A stretch of DNA of 64,000 nucleotides from Lichenostomus cassidix (GCA_008360975.2 CM039184.1:39295797-39359796), one strand, 5' to 3'. Counted from the stretch's first letter, positions 13,301 to 27,257 are shown. Numbers and translations: made by a program. Notes: generated from the sequence alone by a model not told the origin.

Positions 13301-13375
13301 TGAGACATTGTTTATTTCTGCACTTTTTGACTCCCAACCCTGTCTGTATGTGTTAGAAGCTCTTCAGTAGGGGTG
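7361..13375. other. Non-coding stretch with simple repeats only
   Basis: This holds the T/G tract at 8481-8542 and scattered short A/T runs. Frames up to 147 codons (9064-9507) have no recognisable domain. No RNA gene was seen. Confidence 0.6.
8481..8542. repeat. T/G-rich simple tract (GGTTTT-like)
   Basis: An irregular run of T tracts is broken by GG and G. It is strand-asymmetric with no coding sense; the complementary-strand lysine/asparagine frame is an artefact. A similar tract lies at 43914-43986. Confidence 0.9.
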
Positions 13376-13730
13376 TTACTCATTAGGAGAACTCTGGTCT
13401 GGTGACCTTCCTGGCTGGAGGAGGGTACCTTGTGTCGCTGTTGAGCAGCTAGCAGAGTAAGGAAGTCAGTTCTCAGTGGCAAGCAGGAAAAGGGGCTTTA
13501 TTGTTTTGATTTCATCATATATATAGAGTTTTCTAAAGTCACCCAGATTGGTCAGTCAAAAACCTCCCCCTAGGCCTGATTGGCCAGGTCTGCACCATCC
13601 AAGTCTTGGGACACTGTTTTTAATAACATCCAAACCTTATCTTTATTTATAAAACACAAAAGGATTTCTCATGGGAAAGACCTGTGCTAGCCACAACCTT
13701 GCTGTGCTTTTGTAGTTACTTTGCCCCAAA
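13376..13730 (-). mobile_element. Probable solo LTR of an endogenous retrovirus, minus strand (bounds approximate)
   Basis: Read on the minus strand, the order is that of an LTR. Two CCAAT boxes (reverse complements at 13579-13583 and 13547-13551) are followed by a TATATATAT box (13517-13525), then AATAAA (13497-13502) leading into CCCCTTTTCCTGCTTGCC. The AATAAA close behind the TATA box is common in avian and other vertebrate ERV LTRs. No gag, pol or env-like frames flank it, so it is probably solo or truncated. Exact TG...CA ends and a target duplication were not established. It could be an old repeat of another class. Confidence 0.5.
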
Positions 13731-13817
13731 ATCCTTGTGAGGGTGCTGAACTTGTGAGGACTTGCTGTCTGGAGAGTAAATTGTCAGCAGCACATTGGTT
13801 TGAGCGAGGTCAAACAG

Positions 13818-14015
13818 AAGAGGATTCCAGAAGTTGGGAAGGAAGGGACCTAGGCAGGTCTTTGGTCCAACCTCCTGCTCAGAGCAGTGCCAGCTGTGAG
13901 ATCAGACAAGGTTGTTCAAGGCTTGATCCAGTCAGGTCAGATTGGAAAGTCTCCAGAGATGTGGATAGCTCATCCCTGCTGGGAAACCTGTTCCAGGAAG
14001 CCGTTGATACTTTGA
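13818..14015 (-). mobile_element. CR1 fragment, minus strand
   Basis: The text AGGAAGGGACCTAGGCAGG, TCCAACCTCCTGCTCAGAGC, AGTGCCAGCTGTGAGATCAG and GGGAAACCTGTTCCAGGAAG is the classic CR1 3' region read on the minus strand, with moderate divergence. Only the last 200 bases or so of the element are present. It lies directly beside the candidate LTR. Confidence 0.88.
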
Positions 14016-16979
14016 TATTAGCTACCACCTGGCACTTAGAGTGGTCAGAGGTAAATATGTGGCACCTTTCTCTCTGTGTATTCCTGAGACTCTTCATTTA
14101 GGAGGCAGTGTAAGCAATGACCCCACAAGCCTAGGACACCTCTTATATTGTGCTCCCTGCCTTTGAAGAGGTGAGTGCAAGGGATGACGACCTGCTTTGT
14201 CCTCTTTTGGGAGTAGGTATGGGGCAAGCAAAGCTGTCCTGGCGATCCAGGGGGTGAGAACCAGTCCAACCCCTTCTATCGCTGGTTTTCCTTGACCTTT
14301 TTGCCAAAGCCACATACAAGTGATGCAGTAGCAGTGGTGGTGCTCCTGGGCTGTCCTCCTCTCTCTCCCCAGTAAGTGATACATCTGTCCTGCCTGAAAT
14401 GGTCTGTCCTGGATTGGCAATAGGGTAGCTGTCACTGCAGTTAATGGCAGGGCTGAGCCTTGCTGTCTGCTGCTGGCAGAAATAATTCTTACTATTTACA
14501 TTCATGGCTGCAACATGGGACATTGTAGCACCTCACTCAGGGCCCGAGATCCCCAGTGTGAGCCTTCAGAGAGATAGGCACCTCCTGCAGCCTCAGCTGG
14601 GGTTAGAAAAGCAAGCCTCGCTGGCAGGACGCAATCCAGAAGGTGCCTATTGGACTCCCTGCACATTTGTATTTTCTAATCTGCTGCCTGAAGCATTATC
14701 TAGCTTGCTCAGACAAGTCATTCACCACATCAGGAACGTGTGGGAAAAGAACTCAGTCAGGATAACCAGAGGAAAACAAATGGTTGTGTGGTTGGCCATT
14801 TAGAGCTGAGCTAGCTTGGGAATTTTTTTTCTCTTTCAGCAACACCCTGAAAAAAATGTGCGAATGGGTGTGAAATATAAAAAGAGTTTGCTTCCTTCTT
14901 GCATAGGCATACATCCAAAAAAAGGCAACAGTAAATTTAGAGACATGTACTGCTTTGGTAGGGCTTTAAAGGATCTAAAGGCTCAGTGTGTTTGACTGGT
15001 AGGACCTCGGATCTTCCCAACTGAAATGAGCTTTGAATACAAGGGAAGTTTCTGAAGAGGAGAGAGGAGAAGCCATAGAGATCACTTGGAGTGTTTTAGT
15101 GTGCTGCTCAGTCACCCAGACTCTACTTCGCCCCTTGATTCTCCATTTGTGTTTGAAGAGAGGATTCCAGACATAATGTAAGTACTGATGGGGAAACCAT
15201 GTCGTGTGTTAGGGGCAGCAAAATGAGACTGCAGTGGGTCAGATCCCAAAAGGGACTGATGTATGTTACTGGGGTGAGGGAACAAAAACTATGATCAGGC
15301 TACAGCAGTTCTGAAAAATGCCAAATTACTTCACTTCTGTGAGATGCAGAGGGGATTTCACAGCTACTGTTTCTGTTGCTATCTAGGAAGTGCGAGTGAA
15401 AAGGAACAGGATAATGTCTTCTACAGTAGAAATGCAAGTGTAAATGATTTCTTTCCTAATTAGTAGATATTGCTCTAATGATAGAGATATTTAACAAGTT
15501 ATTTGTATCATATTGAACCCTGTATTCTAGAGGTTGCTTTTCCCCTCTGTTGGGTGTTAAAGCAGTTGTGCGGATTAATCACACTGTAATGCAGCAAAAC
15601 AGCTCTTGTCCCTACTTGACTCATGGAGAAGAGGCTTTTTGGCTTGATACATGCATGAGGAAAATCACATCCAAGTTTTACAAAGTATATTTTGAAAATA
15701 AAAGCTGAAGTTTAATTAAAAAAACCAAACAAAACACCTTGTTTTTCCCAGTAAATGAGGTCATGCAGCCTGATTGCCTGGCCCATCTGTTGCTGTTCAT
15801 AAGTATTTTATAATTTTAAAGGCCAATACTAAATGGTATTATGTAGTTATCTACTTTTTTTTTTTTTAATGCCTCTTGGCTTGTCAAGCACTGTCATTAT
15901 ATCAACCGCTGTTCTTAAAACAGGATTTTGGTTAAAATAGTATATACCTGCCATCTGGTTGAAAAATGTAAGCTTCCTACACAACTAAGTGGAGCTGAAC
16001 TGTGGTATTAGGAATAGCTCATGTTCTCTTGAAAATAGCAGCTGATGGCAGATTGCAGAAATCAGCCAGTTATCAGTTATCATTAAGCTGTTTGACACAC
16101 ATGGAAAGCATGCTATTTATAAGTATGCAATTATGTTATAGAAGTATTCTTTTTTTTCCTATTTTTTTTTTTTCTCATTCCCTTTACTCATTTAAATATA
16201 TTGGTTTGACTGGACTGGAAAGCAAAGTCTCCCTTAATATTAATAGAATAGATGTGCTGCAGACTGAAAGTGTGCCAGACTGTTTGTAACATTTCTGTCA
16301 TCAAAAACTGATCTGAGAGGGGTATAGAAATAAATTTGGTGTTCCTGTGCTATGGAGCTGTAGGTGTCTAAAGAGAAACGTCAGCTACAAAGAGCCCAAG
16401 AAACAGAAATATGTGGAACTAACTGGTAGAAGATTGCAAAACCAGAAACTGTAATGGAAAAGTTGCATTTTACTTTAATATGTATTTGCATTTATGCTAG
16501 CAGGAGAAAAGAACTCAAGTCTTAGGATCAACTAAAGCAGAAACACTAAAAGCATAATTATTTGCTAAACCTGGGCAAGGCACCAAAGACTCTCAGGAGT
16601 ATGAGTTAATCACTAACATGAAAGCCTAATGCTAACCACTAAGCAAGGATTCATGTACAATGCAGGGCAAAGGATGTGCTGGAGAGGGTAGTGAGGCATG
16701 GTGATGCTATGACCTGTTCCCTTGTCATACCTTGTGAGGTAACTGGTAATTACAGAAAACAAAGCAGAAACAGCCTGCTTTAAAAGAGAGATTACAAATT
16801 ATTTTGTGAGTGGAAATGTGAACAAAAAGAGCAGTCAAAATAGGATGGGTTGTTTTACAGTTAATAATTTTACTTAGAGGGGGTGTGAGGAGGTGTTATT
16901 TTTGTGGGGGCTGCAGGTTAGACCCTGATTAATCTGCTGCAATGACATTGAAGTCTCATGAGCACATCCTGCAAGGTTT

Positions 16980-17095
16980 TGTAAAAAGTAAATATGTATC
17001 ACCCATAAATAAAATAGAGTAAGAAATAAATTAATCTGTAATAATATATAAATAATATCTGGTTATTCTCACAATTTTTTTATTATATTAGACCA
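16980..17095. repeat. AT-rich low-complexity segment
   Basis: About 115 bases made largely of AATAAAT/ATATAAATAATAT. This is typical low-complexity intergenic DNA; scaffold attachment is possible but not shown. Confidence 0.6.
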
Positions 17096-20030
17096 TGAAT
17101 GTTTTGAGTACTGTGAGGAGTTTGCTGACCCCACTAAAAAATCCCCAAACTCTTCTCCTGTGTGAGTGTTGACTGGAAAATTAAGGTCTATGGTGTTTTG
17201 GCATCAGCACATTCCTGATCAGGTTTGAAGCTGTTGGCTTTGGGTCTGAATCCTCTTGCTTGACATCTGAGACTCTGGTTGTGAAAGGTCTCTAGTCCCT
17301 TCGCTTTTAAAAAGTTGCTTCACCCATAACCATCCATCCATAATGAAAATGTGTTCAGCTTCATAATTATAAGTTTTAGGTTTTTACAGTCAACAGAGGT
17401 ATGTTCTAAGAGAAAATTGGGTAGCAAAGGTGTAGGTCGGAGGTTGTGGTTTGTTTTTTATTCGTTGACTTTTCCTCACCAGAGTATTTCAAAATTTTAT
17501 TGTGGAGACTAATCATGTCTCCCTTGCTTCAGGCTTTTGCAGACCTTCTTAGGCCATCAAAGCAGCTTCAGCAATCTCAGCATTTTGGCAACACTGCAAC
17601 TGTCTTGACCATAAAAAGGCTTGAAACTGGTGCAGAGAGCATCTCCCGCAGTGGAAGGCTGGCAGGAATGAGTGGTGCCCAGGAGCAGTTGTGGCTCTCC
17701 AGCACTCCTTCCCAGGTGTGTGCACACATGCCAGCCCTGTGCTTTCCTGCTAACCAGGCTGGTGTTCCCAAAGAAAATCCGGGGTCTGCAGTTGCTGGGG
17801 GGAAGCCTCCTGCTGGCACACATGGAAGGCTGGCAGAGGAGGCGGGGGCAGACCCCCTGCAGAGTGAAAAATGCAGATGTTTGTCAGTTCAGGGCACTTT
17901 GACAGAAAGTGCCTCTTCCTCTCCACTTCCCAGACTGCATACAGTTACTTGCAATTCCAAGCTGCTTATTCTCTAATTTGGTAGCTAATGACTAATCTGC
18001 CCTGGTGTGCTCCTCCTTCTCTCCCAAGCCTCCAGCTCTCCCTGCTTGCACACTTGCTCACCAGCCGACAGGAGCAACTCTGCTGCCTGGGTTAGCTGCC
18101 TTTGGCTCGGCCTTCACAGGCCATTTCAGCTTCCCCACCCTGCTGAAAGGTTAGTGAAAGCCCATTTATCTGCCTCTCTTTCTTTGGTTTGTAACTTTTT
18201 CATGTGTTTGTCTGCACAGCAGATGGCTAATAAAAAAAACCCAATCAAATAATCTAAGTGTGTCTTGTGGGGGGTGGTTGGCAGAGAAAATTGGGAGGGA
18301 GAGCAAGCAGTCATGGATCAAAAGTAGCTGTGTAGGCAATTTTATTTAAGGACAGAACATGGTATTTTGGTTTACTTATATTTGAGGAAAAAATATGTTA
18401 AAAACACTGACTATAGTTGAAGAAAGCATTTTTAAGTGTATCAAAACTTGTAAGGATGATCAGGAGTGGTCCTTGGTAACTAGGTTTCAGGGTGAGAAGC
18501 ATCCTGGAAGACAAGGACATTTCTCAGAGGAGCTTAATACTTTTGCAACTGCATAACAGAGTTTTCCTTTATATTGTAGGCAGATGGCAGAAGTACTGGA
18601 TATTGGTGGCATGTTTTACCTAGCATTTTTATAAGAAGGTTAGGGAATGGTGTAGCAAAAGGCAGTTGCTTTTTCACATGGGTTTTAAGAGTATTGAATG
18701 TACAAATGAATTCATGTGTCAAGTGTAAATGTGGGAACTTACTCTCAGCAGTCCTGAAGTACTAAACTTTTCCCAGGAGAAACTTATCTTAAAAATGAGC
18801 TTTCTGGGACATGGTTCTGGTGCTGTTCTCAGGTTCACTGTTCCAGGTCAAGTTTTCATGTGGAAGGTTAAGTCATTTTCTCAGCTTCTCAAAATCTGAC
18901 CCCTTTATTCCAGTGGGGAATCTGGTAATGCCCATAGTTAGCCCACCAAATGCATTGCATTATGAGCATTTGGGGCTTTTCCTTTTTCTAGAGGAAGCAG
19001 GATGTGGGAGAAAGGAACTCTAAAACTGGTTTTGCTTGCAGCAGCATATAACTTGCCTTTGGCTTAAGGGAGTATCTTTTCTTTGACTCGGGAAGTTCTG
19101 CTTTTACCAAGAGAGAGCTAGAAAATGAAAATTTTCTTGCCATGGCCTATGTTCCTTGAGAAGCTTTAGTTGTGTCAGAAAATATGTACTCTGTCTGACC
19201 ATACATCCTTTAAAGTAGCAGCAGCCAGAAAGGTTCTGGGATTGCCTAAGAAATTGCAAGACTAAGGATAACTTCCCAGCACCCAGTGTATGTCTTGGGT
19301 ATTTTGCTGAAGGGCACCAGTTGATAAAGGAGTCAGTTCCAGCTGGGAGCTGCCCCGGAGCACCCTCCAGGCCTTACCTTTAGTGCTGGCCATGCAGCTC
19401 TCTCTTGTTCCTGCTTCCTCACAAAGTAACCACAGCCTTTCTCTATCATCTCATGTTGCTCAAGATGAGAACACATGTGCTGAAGTTCAGGATCAAGTTC
19501 CATGGGCAATTTCCAATGTATCCCAGCTAATCTGGAAAACATTTTTATTTAGTTTAGGCTTTTGATGAATGTCATGTGGTAGTTGCTGGTACCAACAGCA
19601 TTCAGAATTCAGGTATTCTGAATATATATGACTGAGTGTATTGCACAGAAAATTAGTGTTTTGGCTTAAGATCAGGAAAAAAGGAAAGAATAACTTTTAA
19701 AGTAAATTTGGCAAAAAGCACTCTTGGTGGCAACAATGGTAGAAGCAACATGAGGCCCATCAGGGCAGGATGTTCTGGGATAATGGCTTTCCACAATGTA
19801 AGAAAGCAGATATTTAGGGTTGTACGTATGTAGTGTAGGATGTGCATGTAATTAACAGTCTTTCTATTTTCCTTAAGATATCATGGAAATTTATGTGCTG
19901 AAACCTAAAGTTAAAATCTCTGAGGACAACTGCTTTCAGCTTAAGAAATGGCAGGTATTTAATTTTTGGTACAACCTAAAGTTTTGATGCTCTCCTGCCT
20001 GGCGGTTATGATGGACAAACCTCTTTTGTG

Positions 20031-20046
20031 ATACATATATATGTAT
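20031..20046. repeat. Perfect 16-base palindrome
   Basis: ATACATATATATGTAT is its own reverse complement, inside a TA-rich stretch. It probably arose from simple TA/CA repeat drift. Confidence 0.8.
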
Positions 20047-23000
20047 ATAAATATATGGACTTCACATTCTCTGTACCAGAATGTATGTCACAGTTTTCCA
20101 TACTATGTTTTTCCCCAGGACTTCTGCTTCATAATAGCTACATAGGTGTATGAGGGAAAATACCTGGGGATTCAAGTGAGGGACACTTGAATCTGGGCTG
20201 TTGTGCTAGGAAGGGTGTCCTATGGCAATGCACTTGTGGCATTATTGTATCACCTCAGGGCGTTCATACATCTCACCAACTGGATATTTTCATAAGAAGG
20301 TACAGGGAGAACTGGAAACTAACACGCTTTACCTGAAATTATGCAAGGATCCTTATTAAATGCTTTCTTCTTGCTGTAGGGGAGACTCGTTTCGTGACTG
20401 TGGTTATTATGTGCAAAAAATAATGGTTGTGGAGTACTCATTAAGCCCTGCTGAAGAGGATGGTTCTGGTGGGGGGGTTCCCATGGGCTCAGGAGGCAAT
20501 GGGCCCATGTCTTTGTGATCCTTTACTGTTCTGTGTGAAAGAGAGATATTTCTGCTCTAGATAATATAAAGAATTAACAAGAGGCTTTGGAATAACAATG
20601 TCCTTTGGACTTTTTAAAAATGAAAGTATAATTAAAATGTTTCCTTGACTACAGGAAAGATGCAGGCATTTGTGTGTACAAGTGGTGCATTACATTACCT
20701 TCTCAGGTAGCAAGCAGAAGTCCATGCGGTACTCTGCTTGAGGACTGATTTGACTTGCCCTTGGATCAAGGTCCTGTCTAGATTAAAGGCTCAAACTGAG
20801 TCATGTGAGGTGCTGCAACTGCATCCATACTCTTTTCTCATGACAAATGTAAAGTTACTTGAATTATTTGGCATCTCAAGTAAAAGCCCTGGGGTTAATA
20901 CTGTAGAGATAATGTTCAACTGATGCCTGGTAGCTTCATTGTGAATTGACTATTGAGAAAAAAGCAGGAGTGTCGGTTTGTATGCTGCTGGGTTGGTTTC
21001 ATTGCGCTGACCACTCCCAGGTGAAGCCTTACTTAGCAATGAAATGCAGGATAGCTTGTTTTAAACAGGAACAGGCTGAATTCAACCAGCTAACACAGAC
21101 CTAAAGCAGACCTGCCAAATTCTTGAGGGTTTCCTGATGTGTAATGCTTCTCAGTCCTGATTTAAATAGATATTTGGCATCACCACTGCTCTACTCCTGT
21201 CACCCAGCAGAGATGCTGTGCATTCAGCAGGGCTGCAGGACGAGCCGGATGGAGTGGTTTGTGACCATGGAGCAGTGCCCTGAGCATCTTGTCTCACTCT
21301 GGATCATCAGGGGGGACTTGTAGGAGGTGGGAGAGATGGCAGAGATCTTTCACTTCCTCCACTGTAGTGCATACCATGCTCTTCTTCATTCAGATAGACC
21401 CTACGGGAGCCCTGGATTTCTAAGAAGAAACATACAAAAAATGTAGGACTGTGCTCTCTGGCACAATGCCAGCTTAGCTTATGGGCAGGAATGAGGGAAA
21501 TGGGCAGGACTGCTCCCTTGCTTTCCTCCAGGGGGAAGGAAGCTGGACAAAGGAAGCCAGCTGGCTCTACTCCCCTTTTCTTGTCACTTCATTCAAAGGG
21601 AAAATGAAGGAGAAGCCTGAAACTTGGACAGTTACATGGATTCCTCAGGCAGAACCAAGCACAGCAATGATATTAGCTGTCTGCGTGTATTCAGTCTGCA
21701 TAAGACGGAAAAAAGGACGTATGAATTAATTCTTCCTCTTTCTGTGGAATATCTCCCTTAACCAGGCTAAAACAGGGATTATCAATTTGGAAAGACGTTT
21801 TTTAGAACAACTTTACTGCCATAACATCTACATGCCAGTTTTGGTTCAAGTAGAGTGTGGAGACCTTGAGTTTCATGTCTCATGTAAAATAAGATACCTT
21901 ACATTTTCATGTCTGTGCATGTATGACATGCCTGTTTAATGCCATGTGTATGCATGCAAATGACATTTTTTTATGGCCTAACTTCCTTGAACAGGTTTTA
22001 ATCATTATCAACTTTGTTGAATTTGATTTTGAGTAGAATGCTAAGAAACTATTTAAAATGCACAAACTTTGCTTCTGGAAAATATTCTTAGTTCATGAAA
22101 TGGATCAGAATTAGTCTGCTGCAAAAGAATTTCTGTTAATCTTCTTAAAGGCAGGAGATAAGATTTCAGAATCAGATTAAATATTTGTGTTCCACATTAG
22201 GAGACCTCCTCGGTTCTGTCTGACAATCAATTAATCCTCTTCAGTGTCGCAGTTGTTCCAGTCTGCATTTACCTCTTTCATGTTGTACATGAAGGACCTT
22301 TTATAGACTGTTAATGCACATTTATTTGGAAGTTGAAAATTGCATTGGAGGTTTGACCTTCCCTTATGTTTGTTTGTCTTTGTTTTGTTTTCTTTGAGCT
22401 GAGAGTAGGGAGAGGTGGGCACTTCCCACTCCCTTGAGTTTAGTAGGAGTGGCAGGGGTGGTGTGTAGACCACATCCCACTGAGCTGTTCAGCTGTCATG
22501 AGTGTCTCATGATCAAATCTCATGCTGAGGGTTCCATACACTCCCCCAACCCAGCAACTCGACTCCCTCAGTATGAATTTCCCACTATGTAAGATGTGGG
22601 AGACGAGGTGACAGCTTGCTCGCAGGCAGAACACAGGATACTACATGGGAAGAAAGAATGTAAAAAACACCTGCTCTAAGCTGGTACTGAAGACATTTGC
22701 ACAATTTATTAGTATTTTTAGAAAGCAAGTGTAATTAAGGAAATAAATATTTGTCATAGATGCAACATATCTTGTTGTTTAATATCAGATGATGTCATTG
22801 TTCAGTGGTGCTTTGCCTATTACCTCTGTGTGCAGCAGAGGGCACTAAGTGGTGCTTAGCTTTTAAAGTATAGGAAAATTCTGAATTTTTTTTCTTCATT
22901 ACCCAGATTGCTGCCTTAAGAGTACTTCTCCCATGTCTCAGTTACTGACTACTCTTTTTTTTGTGTGTCTTTGCCACATTCTTTCCATTTTATCTTCATA

Positions 23001-24379
23001 AAATCTAGAGAGATGGCCCATCCAAGGGCAGTCTGCCAGCAGTTCTACATTTTGAAAAAAAATCAAATGTTATGTCAACTCATTTTCTGGGTTGATTTGC
23101 AGTAATCACTGCCATTATGAGTCCTGAAAATGGAGGGAGACACAGGGATTCTTATGAGAAGGTGTAAATGCTGCTTTATTCTTCCCTGGCTGTGTACTGG
23201 TGGCCTATTTAGGAGACTAAATATTGGACTAGGTTGTATTGCGGATTGCTGGGGGATTTCTCCTATTTTAATGGTCTTATAATTCAAATTAAAAAAAAAC
23301 AAAAACGGGCTGTTGAAAGCAGTTGTGCAAATAAATAACAAATATAAAGCAATTTCAGGTGCATGACAGACTACATTCATTGCTTGGCTATCAGCCTATA
23401 GATCATATTTATAAACTCCCACCTCTGGAAGATTTCTGCTGTATTTATTTCACATGGCTTTCAAGCCTCACTTAAGAATGTGTTTCTCCAAATGTTTTCA
23501 AATGCTACCTTCTTGTGCTTTTCGTGTTGAATACCTTCCTAAAATGGTTTGAGCTGAATAATTGTGCTGTTACGTTTCATCCCTGATCTCCCATATTCAG
23601 CTGGTTCATTAATACATCTCCAGTGTGCAGAATGTTAGATTAGTAAGGTGAATAGTTACTTTCTTTAAAGTCTTATCCTGAGAGCCATGGTATTTGAGGT
23701 TACAAATGCCATCTGCTATTCAAATAAGGAAAACATAGAATTCTGGACTAAACCAATGTGTGTTCATCGCGCAAATCCTTTGTCCACAGTAGTAAGTCCA
23801 GTCTTGTCTTCTAGCAGAAAGGCAGCCAGTCCTGGCAGGGAGTTACAACTGCGTGTCCCACACTCGCTGCATCTCTGTCCAGCACAGCACTGCCGGTATC
23901 AAAGACATGGCTCGACATCTTTGAAGGGAGTCTTTCACTTTGCTGCAGGTGTAACTGAGCGGGGAGAGCCCATCTTACCACAGCTGTGGGTCATGCAGAG
24001 GTTTGCACAGGAGGAACAGGGGAACCAGCCTGTTAGTGGGATGTTCCCCTCCCCGAGCAGGGCTCATCTTCCTGCCTCTGCCAGAAAGTGCTGGTGCAGA
24101 GCAGGGTGTGGAAATGCTGGGGGGTACTATGATGCTGTGGATGCTTGAGCAAGCAGGCACTGGGGGCTGATGGGTGGTGTGTGCCTTATTTTTGCTAGCC
24201 TCTGGAGGAACATCTTTTCCCTTAGCTGGGTTTTTCCATTGCTGGCTGGCCCGCCTGAGCTTGGGAGGGCATTCAGAAGTACATGCTTGAGGTTTGGTCT
24301 GCATTGCTTTAATCATCCCAAACAAGCCAGTCCTGTCTGCATGTAAATACTCATTGTCAAACTGTGTCATCCTTTTGCA

Positions 24380-24404
24380 TTTCATGTAACAGTTTCATGT
24401 AACA
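24380..24404. repeat. Short tandem duplication, 13-base period
   Basis: TTTCATGTAACA occurs at 24380-24391 and again at 24393-24404, with one base between. Confidence 0.85.
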
Positions 24405-27187
24405 ATTTCCTGGTTTTTTAGTTTGCCAATTTCTGTGTCTTACCAGAATCAGTAACAACCCCTTTGCTTGGAGTTGGCCCTTTTGCTTATTTGCATGTAC
24501 AATTTCAGATAAGCATCAGCATCTCAGATTCTTGTGCTTTCTCCTTCTTTCTAGCCCTGAGCAGAAAGTTCCCGTGGTGGGCCTCCTGGGATGGCCTAGA
24601 GACATGCCCACTGGGAACCGGGCTGAGGTGGGGCAGAACCAGTTCTCAGATGTAAGCTGATCGCATCTTGAGTCTGGGGCTGATGGGGCTTCCTCTGACA
24701 GGTGAAAGGTTTTTGTCTGGTAATGAGCTCAGTGAGCAGTCTTCATTCTTCTTCCTGCCTTAAATCACTGCTTCATTAGAAGTATGTTCCCTTTTTTCCT
24801 ATGCCATTCTTCCCCATGTCAAAACAGTTTTATCATGAAATTGAGCAAAAAAATTAAATTCTTTTAATTTTTTTTAAGGGACATTGTACAGATAGTTTGG
24901 CATTAAGGATAAATGAAAGATTGGGATTATTTGTATCTGTGTATGTCAAAAGCTACCTTGTCCTCCTATCTGTGCTTGTCAGCTTAGGGAAAGCTGATAT
25001 ATAGCAGATAATACATGCATGAGGAACATATTTTTGATCTCTTGTTAAGATGTAGGGTTGACACTACAAGATGTGAGGACTTTTTCTATCTCTGCTCCCA
25101 GTGTGGGGCTGGGTGAGTTCTCTGGGATGCTCTGGAGAGCAAGCTGGGGTGTTCCCCTTTAGGACTCTCAGTTGGAGCCTGCTGGGAACTGATTTTCTCC
25201 TTGTTTTTTCCCTGGGATGCTAAATCCTGGTGAGAGCCAGGTGGTCACTTTTGCAGTTGTGGGACTTTGGACTTCTGTGAAAAATAAATTTAAAAATATC
25301 ATCCTTTTCACTGTGAAAGATGATGCAAATCACTGAACAGCTTTTAAAAACAGAGAGTGCTATGTTGTGTGCCTCTGTCTGACTAGCTGTCATATCTCCT
25401 AGAGCATTGAGAGGCTATTTCAGTTACTTGCATTCCAAGCTGCAGAAATGCTGTAAGTAATATATATGTATTCTATAATTAATAGACCATACAGTTGTGT
25501 GTGATTAATAAACCTCACTGACATGACAACCCAAGTACTTGGAAATAATTTTTTTTTTCATTTTAAAATGCAGATGTGAATAGGAAAACAATGGTTAGTG
25601 ATTCCATATATTTAGGAAGAAGGTGTTTTTTCCTGGTCTGGATTGAAGTTTTTACAGTATTTTCATAAATATATGAAATTTAGTGATCTTTCTTTATAGT
25701 AGAATGAATAAAGGTACCATGGGGGGGAAAAAAGCATTTTCCTCCGTAGAGTTTACATTCCTGTACAGATGTAAGTACGGCATGTATTTATGCCTGTTTA
25801 TTTTTATTGAAATAAGAGTTTTATGTTCCCCCAGAGTTTCTTTTTCTTTTCTTTTTAGGAATGCTGCAAGCAAATTCAGTTAGAAAACTAAAAACAATGT
25901 GGGAGACGAAAAGTATATTTTGGCTTTGTTTTTTTCTTCATGACATATAGGAATGTAAAATGTAGGACTGTATTAGTGTGCTTAGACCATCTCAGAGTAT
26001 TACATGCTGGAGGAAGGGAGTCAAATGCCACAGTTTAGGCAGATGGTGTTCATGAGTCTGTGTAACACTTCCTACACCGAAGAGTGGGTGGAAGGATAGG
26101 AGCAGACTTCTCTATGCTGTCACAAAGGCTCAGATGCTGCACCAGATACAGCACCAGGCTGCCTTGCACCAGATGTTGGTGGGTCAGATGGGAACATCCT
26201 GCTTGGAGTTCAGCTTTCTTTCATTGTACCTGAGTCCTGCTTTCAGGTTTCAGTCTCCGGACTGCTGCTGTGGGATCTGCTGTAGCTGTGGTCCCACTCA
26301 AGTCCTCAGGACTGCAGGGGTATTGTTACAGGAGTTGTTTGGAACTCAGTATTTATTCAAAGACACTACCCTGTCCACCCCCATGATAATATACCTGTGA
26401 AGAGGATCTGATTCTTAACCAGCTGATCAGTGCAACCATCCTGCACCAATCTTGTCAGCACATACTGATCAGTGAGGGTGCATGTAAACACATTCTGCAG
26501 CACATTCACATCCTGGCAATTTGAGAATCTACTGGAAAATGCCTTGCTCTACTTTCAGACTCTTCCAATATGTAAAACTATGCTGACTACTTTGAATCCT
26601 TCACTCACATTAGTTGTAGTACAAGAACACAGTAAAACTTTTGCTAGTGGGAAAATAATCCAAAAGCTCTTTGTCCATACAATGCAGGCTAGGAGGTGGT
26701 TAACAGTAACCTTTACAGCTGTAAGGTTGGTGGTTACCCATAGCTGAGGGCAGTAGCATTACTGTAATTGCAGCTAGAAGATACTTTCTGGTGATTTTCA
26801 GGTGGGTTAAATGGTCACACACTGACCCTTCCTGATTTTCAGCAATTAATTTGTTAGCTAAAATATTTTAATTCTTTTCCCAACACTATATTTTTACATA
26901 ATTGGATTTAATGTCCTTAGAAAGGCTGCATTATTTTTCTATGCCCAGAAGATAATAAGCACAATTGAAGAGAAGATAATGAGATCCATTCTAAAGAGGG
27001 GGTGAGATGATCTAAGACAAATCTGTATTTTCAAGGATGGTTCATATGACAGGACTCACTGACACACAAATAATGCTTGTTGCTTCAGGACCACATGACA
27101 ATGCTTTTGGCATATATGATGCAGAGTTGGCATGGGGGTTGCATCAACAGGGAGCAGAGAACAGGCAGAGGTAGCAGTTCCTGGATA

Positions 27188-27257
27188 GTTTAAAGGATAT
27201 AGCCAGTAATTACAGACTGGACGGTGTAAAGGGTATAGACAGCAATTACAGACTCAC
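27188..27257. repeat. Imperfect two-copy tandem duplication, 36-base period
   Basis: Two units, starting at 27188 (GTTTAAAGGATATAG...) and 27224 (GTGTAAAGGGTATAG...), share most bases, including AATTACAGACT. They differ at several positions, so the duplication is not recent. Confidence 0.8.

Noticed and set aside
14094..14523. Possible additional retroviral internal sequence beside the LTR and CR1
   Set aside because: The minus-strand frames here (up to 126 codons) show no protease, reverse transcriptase, capsid or envelope motif.
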